Assembly (NCBI GenBank): GCA_049306095.1
Contig: JBAQPU010000055.1
Location: 37,665 to 101,664 of the forward strand
Source of the DNA: UBA2336 sp049306095
GTDB lineage: Bacteria > Bacteroidota > Bacteroidia > Cytophagales > Cyclobacteriaceae
Reading direction: 5' to 3'
Length of the DNA: 64,000 bases
Both the position numbers and the translations under genes were made by a program. The notes below the pieces were generated by a model. That model was not told the origin of the DNA, ran no database searches, and saw only the letters and a program-made list of their open reading frames with translations. Below, piece by piece: positions 57,871 to 64,000 of the stretch. Every line of letters starts with the position of its first letter. The stretch's first letter is position 1.

Positions 57871-59306
57871 AAAACAGATTACCCATTTTAACCGTACTGG
57901 CCTGCTTCGTGATATCGGGCAGCGTGTTGGCTCAGGAAAAACCTGTGCCGGCAGTTTATACCCTCGAGCAGTGTATTGAGTATGCCAAGAAAAATAATAT
58001 TTCATCTGTAAACGCTGGTCTTGATGAAGATATTGCCAAGGCTAAAGTGAAGGAAACGATTGGTATCGGACTTCCTCAGGTTAGCGGCTCTGCTTCCATT
58101 AATCATAACGAGAAACTCAGAAGGTTTTTCACAACCTATGATCAGGACGGTGGATTTATTGATCTTTCCGGTGTTCCTGGTATTCAGGATGGCGATGTAG
58201 TGGCTGCTCAAAACTTTTTTCAGTTGAAGAGTAGTGGCGATGCAGGAATTAACATTAACCAAATCATTTTCAATGGATCATATGTGGTGGGCCTGCAGGC
58301 ATCACAAGCGTTTAAAGATTTGGCCTATAAAAATGCTAACCTTACCGAAGAACAGCTTGTTCAGGGGGTAATGAAGGCATACTATGCTGTACTCATCAAC
58401 AAGGAAAGGACGGAGTTGTTCACCAGTAACATTGCCCGTGTTGATTCGCTTTTCAGGAGCACGAAGGCGATGTATGAAAACGGTTTCGCGGAGAGTATTG
58501 ATGCTGACCGAATTCAGGTGACCCTTAATAATCTGATTACTGAACGAGATAAGTTTATTAATCTGAATGAGATTGGAATTCAGTTATTGAAGTTTCAAAT
58601 GAATTACCCGATGAATGAACCGTTGGATGTGGCGGGCAACATTCAGGATGTTCAGGTAAATGTCAATATGGATTCTTATCGACAAGACTGGGATTATAAA
58701 TCACGGCCGGATTACCAGGTGCTTGAAGCAAATCAACGACTTCAGGAGTTGAATGTACGGAATCAATATGCCCGGACCATGCCCGTCCTCACGGCATTTG
58801 CCAATTTAGGCTACACTACACAGTCGCCCAACGTTGGAGGGATTTTTAAAACGAACTCCGGAATAGCAGATGCCAATGGCGTTGGTCCCGATAAATGGTA
58901 TGGGTACTCCATGTTTGGAGTAAGTTTGAATATCCCCATTTTTACCGGGCTGCAGCAAACCTATAAAATTCAGCAGGAGAAATTATCACTCCAAAAGATC
59001 AACAATAGTTTCATTGAACTTAAGTCGGGTATTGATTTAGATGTTACCAAATCAACCCTTCAATTTGAAAACGCTGTCAGAACGCTCACTTCACAGCAAC
59101 AAAATATGGATTTGGCCGACCGCGTGGCTCGTATTACCAAAATCAAATATGAGCAGGGTGTTGGATCAAATCTGGAAGTGGTAGATGCTGAAGATGCTCT
59201 TCGCCAGGCGCAAACAAATTATTACGGTGCTTTATTTGATGCCATGATTGCAAAAGTAGATTTGGATAAAGCGTATGGTAAGCTTTTAACCATTGAAAGA
59301 AAATAA
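57867..59306 (+). CDS. TolC family outer-membrane efflux protein
   Basis: A 479-residue TolC-type channel protein. The signal peptide is KNRLPILTVLACFVISGSVLAQ; residues 24-40 (VPAVYTLEQCIEYAKKN) match the typical outer membrane efflux start. Two outer membrane efflux domains follow, with helical coiled coils such as AYYAVLINKERTELFTSN and KIKYEQGVGSNLEVVDAEDALRQAQ (a family landmark). It forms the exit duct of a tripartite pump with the adaptor and the RND permease. It starts 4 bp before the tetR stop codon. No lipobox is apparent, so it is probably not lipidated. Confidence 0.92.
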   Translation: MKNRLPILTVLACFVISGSVLAQEKPVPAVYTLEQCIEYAKKNNISSVNAGLDEDIAKAKVKETIGIGLPQVSGSASINHNEKLRRFFTTYDQDGGFIDLSGVPGIQDGDVVAAQNFFQLKSSGDAGININQIIFNGSYVVGLQASQAFKDLAYKNANLTEEQLVQGVMKAYYAVLINKERTELFTSNIARVDSLFRSTKAMYENGFAESIDADRIQVTLNNLITERDKFINLNEIGIQLLKFQMNYPMNEPLDVAGNIQDVQVNVNMDSYRQDWDYKSRPDYQVLEANQRLQELNVRNQYARTMPVLTAFANLGYTTQSPNVGGIFKTNSGIADANGVGPDKWYGYSMFGVSLNIPIFTGLQQTYKIQQEKLSLQKINNSFIELKSGIDLDVTKSTLQFENAVRTLTSQQQNMDLADRVARITKIKYEQGVGSNLEVVDAEDALRQAQTNYYGALFDAMIAKVDLDKAYGKLLTIERK

Positions 59307-59334
59307 AAACTCAACCCTTTAGAAACAAAACATT

Positions 59335-60468
59335 ATGAAACGCTCTATACTAACCCGATCCATGTTTGCCATTTTAGCTGGCAGCTTGCTGGCTGCCTGC
59401 AGCGCAACCAGTTCTGATGATAAAACCAAGCAGTTGGAAAAACTAAAAACCCAGCAAGCCGAAATTGCCAAGCAGATTGAAGCGATTGAAAGTGAGCTTC
59501 CTGCCGATACCACACAGTCGGTTAATATGAAGGCAAAGGAAGTTGTTATTACTCAGGTTTCTGTTCAATCCTTCAACCACTATGTTCAAACCCAGGGTTT
59601 GATAGAAGCAGAAGACAATGTGATGGTAGGTGCCAGAACTCCCGGTGTCATTACGAATGTTCATGTAAGGGAAGGGCAATTGGTTAGTAAAGGACAGGTA
59701 CTTGCCCAGCTTGACAATACGATAGTCGTGAGAAATATAGAAGGACTTAAAGCACAGGTTGAGTTGGCAAATTCCGTTTTTCAGCGCCAGAAGAATTTGT
59801 GGGATCAGAAAATTGGAACCGAGGTTCAGTATCTCCAAGCAAAGGCTAATAAGGAAAACCTGGAGAAGCAACTGGCTTCATTGGAAGAACAAAACGACAT
59901 GACCCGCATTCGGGCACCCTTCAGCGGCACGGTTGATGAAGTGATGGCTAAAGTTGGAGAGAGTGCATCTCCTCAGGCCCCTGCCTTTCGGATTGTTAAC
60001 ACCTCTGATCTGAAATTAACAGCTAAAGTTTCAGAAGCCTACGTAACCAATATAAAGGTGGGCAACCAGGCCATTGTAAGCATACCTGAGCTGAAGAAAG
60101 ATTTGAATGCCCGGGTAACGTTTGTTGGTAGAACCATTGACCCGCTCTCACGCACCTTTGGTGTGGAAATAAAATTATCATCTTATCCTGAATTGCGCCC
60201 CAACATGACGGGAGTTGTGAAGGTGATTTACCACACCGATTCTAAAGCGATTGTTGTTCCGGTGAATGTTGTGCAGTCGGTTAACAATGAAAAAATTGTA
60301 TATGTAGCGGAAGTTGAAGGGAAGAATACGGTTGCCCGTAAACATGTAGTGGAGGTGATAGGCGTATTTGATAACCAGGCTCAAATCAAATCAGGAATTT
60401 CGGCTGGCGATAAGGTGATCACCTTCGGCTACCAGGGTTTGAGTGATGGACAAGCAGTTAAGATGTAG
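59335..60468 (+). CDS. RND efflux periplasmic adaptor (membrane fusion protein)
   Basis: A 377-residue membrane-fusion protein. Signal peptide with lipobox SLLAACSATS (Cys about residue 22), coiled coil DDKTKQLEKLKTQQAEIAKQIEAIE, then the lipoyl half VMVGARTPGVITNVHVREGQLVSKGQVLAQLD, a hairpin domain and the second lipoyl half MTRIRAPFSGTVDEVMAKVGE, the beta-barrel (DLKLTAKVSEAYVTNIKVGNQ) and the membrane-proximal region. It links the inner-membrane pump to TolC. It lies between the tolC-like gene and the RND permease; a heptad palindrome fills the gap to the latter. Confidence 0.93.
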   Translation: MKRSILTRSMFAILAGSLLAACSATSSDDKTKQLEKLKTQQAEIAKQIEAIESELPADTTQSVNMKAKEVVITQVSVQSFNHYVQTQGLIEAEDNVMVGARTPGVITNVHVREGQLVSKGQVLAQLDNTIVVRNIEGLKAQVELANSVFQRQKNLWDQKIGTEVQYLQAKANKENLEKQLASLEEQNDMTRIRAPFSGTVDEVMAKVGESASPQAPAFRIVNTSDLKLTAKVSEAYVTNIKVGNQAIVSIPELKKDLNARVTFVGRTIDPLSRTFGVEIKLSSYPELRPNMTGVVKVIYHTDSKAIVVPVNVVQSVNNEKIVYVAEVEGKNTVARKHVVEVIGVFDNQAQIKSGISAGDKVITFGYQGLSDGQAVKM

Positions 60469-60474
60469 TATGGA

Positions 60475-60538
60475 AATCGTTAACCGTTAATAGTTAATAA
60501 AAATTGACAACAATTAACAGTTAACAGATAACGATTAA
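60475..60538. repeat. Heptad-period palindrome between adaptor and RND permease genes
   Basis: About three units of the type CGTTAAC/AGTTAAT are followed, after a roughly 10-bp centre, by four units of the type AGTTAAC/AGATAAC in inverted orientation, in 7-bp register. It begins 7 bp after the adaptor stop and ends 10 bp before the permease ATG. It is the only such element here in a plus-strand operon. Confidence 0.8.
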
Positions 60539-60548
60539 CTAAAGACTT

Positions 60549-63500
60549 ATGAAAGACATTGAAAAAGAATTTAAACCCACCAGTTGGGCGATCGATAATA
60601 AAGTTGCTGTTTATGTTGCCACGCTGATTATTACACTGGCGGGGATAATTACTTATAATAACCTGCCAAAGGAAAGCTTCCCTGAAGTAGTGTTCCCTCA
60701 AATTTATGTTTCCACCCCATACCCCGGGGCATCGCCTAAGGATATTGAGAACCTGATTACCAAGCATCTTGAAAAACAGATGAAATCGCTGACGGGCATA
60801 AAGAAAATCACCAGCAACTCCATCCAGGATTTCTCTATCGTAATCATTGAGTTTCAAACGAATGTTTCCATTGCCGATGCCAAGCGCGATGTGAAAGATG
60901 CAGTGGACCGTGCCAAGCCTGACCTTCCTACTGATTTACCGGATGATCCACAGGTGATTGACATTGATATCTCCGCATTTCCAATCATGTTCGTTAACCT
61001 TTCAGGAGATTACGACCTGCAAACACTAAAGCGCTATGCCGAAATGATGCAGGACAGAATAGAAGCAGTAACACAAATCCGGAGAGCTGATATCGTTGGT
61101 GCACTGGATCGTGAGATTCAGATTAACGTAGACCTGTACAAAGCATCCATCGCGGGTGTAAGCTTGAACGATGTGTATCAGGCCATCTCTACCGAAAACG
61201 TAATTGTACCCGGTGGACAGCTGGCGATTGGTGGTGTAAAACGTTCACTCAGCGTAAGCGGAGAATATAAATCTGCCGAAGAAATAGCCGGCACGGTAGT
61301 GGGGTCTGGCAAAGGAGGTAAAATTTATTTAAGTGACATCGCACAAGTAATTGATACACACAAAGAGCAGGAAAGCTTTTCACGGTTAGATAAGAAGAAT
61401 GTTGTAACCCTTCAGATTGTAAAACGAAGCGGTGAGAACCTGATTCTTGCTTCCGATGCCATTAATGCAATCATTAAAGAATACAAAAATGGAATTCTTC
61501 CTCCCGGTCTGGAGGTGACCATCACTGCTGATCAATCGGAGAATACGCGTACAACCCTTCATGATTTGATCAATACGATCATCATCGGATTTATTTTGGT
61601 AACCATTATCCTTATGTTCTTCATGGGTGCTACCAACGCAATTTTTGTTGGGCTTTCGGTGCCACTGTCCAGCTTTATTGCTTTCCTGGTATTTCCCGGA
61701 ATTGGATTCACTCTGAACATGATGACCTTGTTCTCGTTCCTGTTGGCGTTAGGTATTGTGGTGGACGATGCCATTGTGGTGATCGAGAATACCCACCGTG
61801 TTTTCGACAACGGAAAAGTACCCATTCGCAAAGCTGCTAAAATTGCTGCCGGTGAAGTGTTTATTCCGGTTTTCTCAGGCACAATGGTGGTGTTGGCACC
61901 CTTTGTGCCGCTGGCCTTCTGGCCGGGTGTTATTGGTAAGTTTATGATGTTCCTTCCGGTAACCCTGATTATTGCGTTGCTGGCTTCTTTAATTGTCGCC
62001 TACATTATCAATCCGGTTTTTGCTGCTGACTTTATGAAGCCGCATGATCACGATCATGATGATGCCAATAAGTCAAAATTCACCAAAGGATTTAAAATTA
62101 CGGGTGTTGTTTTCGGAGCCATTGCTATCGTATCGTATATGATTGGAATTGCAGGCTTTGGAAACCTGATGGTGTTCTTATTTATACTGTATGCTTTGCA
62201 TCATTTCTATATCGCTAATGTGATCAGTAAGTTTCAAACCAGCGCCTGGCCTGCGGTTCAAAATGCTTACAAGCGATTTGTTGAGTGGTGCTTAACCCGG
62301 TACAGGCCTATTTGGATTTCTCTTGGCGTAGTAGCTTTGTTCTTCTTCTCCATTGTGTTTACCGGTATTCGTAAACCACCGGTGGTTTTCTTTCCGAATG
62401 GTGATCCGAATTTTATTTATGCTTTCATCCGTTTACCGATAGGAACGGATCAGAAGGTAACAGACTCTGTTACCATGATTGTGGAGAATAAAATTATTGA
62501 TGTGCTTACCAAAAATGGTAAGGTTGATCCGATTGTAGAGTCAGTCATCTCAAACGTTGCGGTGGGTGCAAGTGAAGATCCATCTGAAACAAATGTAAGC
62601 CCCCATCTTGGAAAAGTAGGGGTAGCCTTTGTTAAATATGCCGAACGTGACGGGCAGTCAACGGCAGAGTACATGGATAAAATCCGGGAGGCAGTGAAGG
62701 GAGTTAAAGGTGCCGAGATAACCGTAGGGCAGGAGCAGAATGGCCCGCCAACCGGTAAACCGGTAAATATTGAAGTAGCGGCTGATGAATTTGATGTATT
62801 GGTTAGTACCGCGAATAAATTGAAATACTTCCTGGATTCACTACAAGTTCCCGGAGTGGAGGAATTGAAGTCAGACTTCCAAAGCGACAAACCTGAAATA
62901 AAAATTTCGATTGATCGTGAGAAAGCCAATCGCGAAAGCATTTCAACACAGGATATCGGTCGTGCCCTCGGAACAGCTGTGTTTGGTGCAGAAGTTTCCC
63001 GGTTCCGTGACGAAAATGATGACTATCCGATTGAATTAAGAATCATGCCTCATCAGCGGAATGATATTAATGTGCTCATGAACCTGCCTATTATTTATCG
63101 TGATATGAGTATGGGCGGAGCGATGCGACAGGTGCCGCTTTCGGCCATAGCCACCGTTGAGTACACCAACAGCTATGCCGGTATAAAACGCATTGATCAA
63201 AAGCGTGTGATCACACTAGCCTCAAATGTGTTGGGAGGATATAATGAAAATGAGGTAGCTGCAAATGTTAAGGAAAAGATTAAGGCATTTCCATTGCCGG
63301 ATGGCGTTACCATTGACATGACCGGTGCGCAGGAAGAGCAAGCAGAGACGATGTCGTTTTTGTTGGTGGCATTCGGATTAGCCATTGCCTTGATGGTGAT
63401 GATTTTAGTGTTACAGTTCAATTCGGTTAGCAAGCCAATCATTATCATGTCTGAAATCTTGTTCAGTTTTATTGGTGTGTTGATCGGGTTCTCGTTGTTT

Positions 63501-63968
63501 AAGCTGGAAATTTCAATTGTGATGACCGGTATTGGTATTATGGCGCTTGCCGGATTGGTGGTACGGAATGGAATTTTGTTGGTTGAATTCACTGACTTAC
63601 TTCGTTCACAAGGTGTTGCATTGAAAGAGGCCATTGCAGAAGCCGCTAAAACCCGGATGACACCGGTTATGCTGACAACCACAGCGGCTACCATTGGGTT
63701 GATTCCACTTGGAGTTGGTTTGAACATCGACTTCGTAGCCCTCTTCACCGAATTTAATCCACACCTTTACTTTGGAGGAGATAACGTAGCCTTCTGGGGG
63801 CCATTAGCATGGACCATGATTTTTGGCTTGTTGTTTGGAACATTCCTTACCCTTGTACTGGTACCGGTATTGTACCTGTTGTTTGCCAAGCTAAAGGAGA
63901 AACTCTACCGGTTGTTGAATGTCAAACCTGCACCGGTAGAATCAGAAGGTGCTGTAACGGTCGGTTAA
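60549..63968 (+). CDS. RND family efflux permease
   Basis: A 1139-residue inner-membrane proton-driven pump of the AcrB/MexB type. The first membrane helix is VAVYVATLIITLAGIITYN; the duplicated layout is a porter domain (about 60-330), helices 2-6 from about residue 340 with the proton-relay motif ALGIVVDDAIVVIENTHRVF, the second porter domain (about 640-900) and a second helix bundle from about 935 (LLVAFGLAIALMVMILVLQF, GLVVRNGILLVEFTD). A loop at about 497-505 reads PHDHDHDDANK, a His/Asp-rich cytoplasmic stretch, which could bind metal. The pump works with the adaptor and TolC protein upstream. Substrates unknown. The last 32 bases of the window after it hold nothing. Confidence 0.95.
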   Translation: MKDIEKEFKPTSWAIDNKVAVYVATLIITLAGIITYNNLPKESFPEVVFPQIYVSTPYPGASPKDIENLITKHLEKQMKSLTGIKKITSNSIQDFSIVIIEFQTNVSIADAKRDVKDAVDRAKPDLPTDLPDDPQVIDIDISAFPIMFVNLSGDYDLQTLKRYAEMMQDRIEAVTQIRRADIVGALDREIQINVDLYKASIAGVSLNDVYQAISTENVIVPGGQLAIGGVKRSLSVSGEYKSAEEIAGTVVGSGKGGKIYLSDIAQVIDTHKEQESFSRLDKKNVVTLQIVKRSGENLILASDAINAIIKEYKNGILPPGLEVTITADQSENTRTTLHDLINTIIIGFILVTIILMFFMGATNAIFVGLSVPLSSFIAFLVFPGIGFTLNMMTLFSFLLALGIVVDDAIVVIENTHRVFDNGKVPIRKAAKIAAGEVFIPVFSGTMVVLAPFVPLAFWPGVIGKFMMFLPVTLIIALLASLIVAYIINPVFAADFMKPHDHDHDDANKSKFTKGFKITGVVFGAIAIVSYMIGIAGFGNLMVFLFILYALHHFYIANVISKFQTSAWPAVQNAYKRFVEWCLTRYRPIWISLGVVALFFFSIVFTGIRKPPVVFFPNGDPNFIYAFIRLPIGTDQKVTDSVTMIVENKIIDVLTKNGKVDPIVESVISNVAVGASEDPSETNVSPHLGKVGVAFVKYAERDGQSTAEYMDKIREAVKGVKGAEITVGQEQNGPPTGKPVNIEVAADEFDVLVSTANKLKYFLDSLQVPGVEELKSDFQSDKPEIKISIDREKANRESISTQDIGRALGTAVFGAEVSRFRDENDDYPIELRIMPHQRNDINVLMNLPIIYRDMSMGGAMRQVPLSAIATVEYTNSYAGIKRIDQKRVITLASNVLGGYNENEVAANVKEKIKAFPLPDGVTIDMTGAQEEQAETMSFLLVAFGLAIALMVMILVLQFNSVSKPIIIMSEILFSFIGVLIGFSLFKLEISIVMTGIGIMALAGLVVRNGILLVEFTDLLRSQGVALKEAIAEAAKTRMTPVMLTTTAATIGLIPLGVGLNIDFVALFTEFNPHLYFGGDNVAFWGPLAWTMIFGLLFGTFLTLVLVPVLYLLFAKLKEKLYRLLNVKPAPVESEGAVTVG

Positions 63969-64000
63969 AAATAATTTTACCTGAAAGTCGTCTTACAATG

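Noticed and set aside
62450..62941. Long antisense frame inside the RND permease gene
   Set aside because: It is fully antisense to a well-conserved coding gene with strong domain evidence; Ser/Thr-rich composition is typical of antisense shadows. The same applies to 63197-63748 and 61559-61882.

Overview
The window is a chromosomal segment of a Bacteroidota bacterium, most likely of the order Cytophagales (inferred from content, not from a database search). The evidence is: two secreted proteins ending in the CHU_C/type B sorting domain of the type IX secretion system; a SusC/SusD pair; lineage-typical families (DUF4290, DUF3109, DCC, DUF4136); several promoters of the Bacteroidota form TTG-N(17-23)-TAnnTTTG; and few Shine-Dalgarno sequences. 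No rRNA, prophage, insertion sequence or CRISPR array was seen. Most of the segment is ordinary housekeeping DNA, densely packed.

Layout. 1-6262 (minus strand): the 5' part of a family 2 glycosyltransferase, YbaB, a secreted PKD/type B protein, histidine ammonia-lyase and HisS. 6432-7480 (plus): a small basic protein and exonuclease III. 7489-11910 (minus): murA, DUF4290, UvrD/PcrA helicase. 12021-13604 (plus): a TcmP-like protein and DUF3109. 13679-19872 (minus): the fatty-acid/ribosome cluster accC, accB, efp, fabH, rpmF, yceD(DUF177), then a TerB-like gene and pdxA. 20031-26276 (plus): ksgA, mgtE, a PGDH-like dehydrogenase, a pentapeptide protein, greA, an M28 peptidase, HIT. 26277-29284 (minus): gpsA, a PlsB-like acyltransferase and a small protein. 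29436-37181: a second type B protein, DCC, fabD, folK (minus), sppA, bioB. 37182-38034: a 0.5-kb stretch without genes, then two tiny exported proteins. 38135-42412: a TPR sensor kinase and metG. 42451-50053: pth, then a SusC/SusD/lipoprotein cassette on the other strand, then rplY, prs and tRNA-Gln. 50185-56005 (minus): a DUF4136 lipoprotein, a PepSY-associated membrane protein, purL, an alpha/beta hydrolase. 56134-63968 (plus): an ECF sigma factor with a small membrane protein, then a TetR-TolC-adaptor-RND efflux operon.

How genes work together. fabH, accB and accC (with fabD elsewhere) serve fatty-acid initiation. PlsB and GpsA genes overlap and link glycerol-3-phosphate supply to acylation. 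The TetR operon has a near-ideal 30-bp palindrome over its promoter. greA appears to have a promoter followed by a terminator hairpin in its leader.

The most unusual structure is a family of degenerate 7-bp-period palindromes. Each has arms of about 3-6 imperfect heptamers, a short loop, then complementary heptamers. They nearly fill the gaps uvrD/DUF4290, DUF4290/murA, fabH/efp, accB/accC and adaptor/RND. One straddles the start codon of the glycosyltransferase, and single heptad arms are translated in frame inside hisS and purL. The heptamer word differs between elements but the period does not. A second candidate is a pair of tiny exported proteins with similar C-termini, divergent from a sensor kinase with a predicted extracytoplasmic TPR array.
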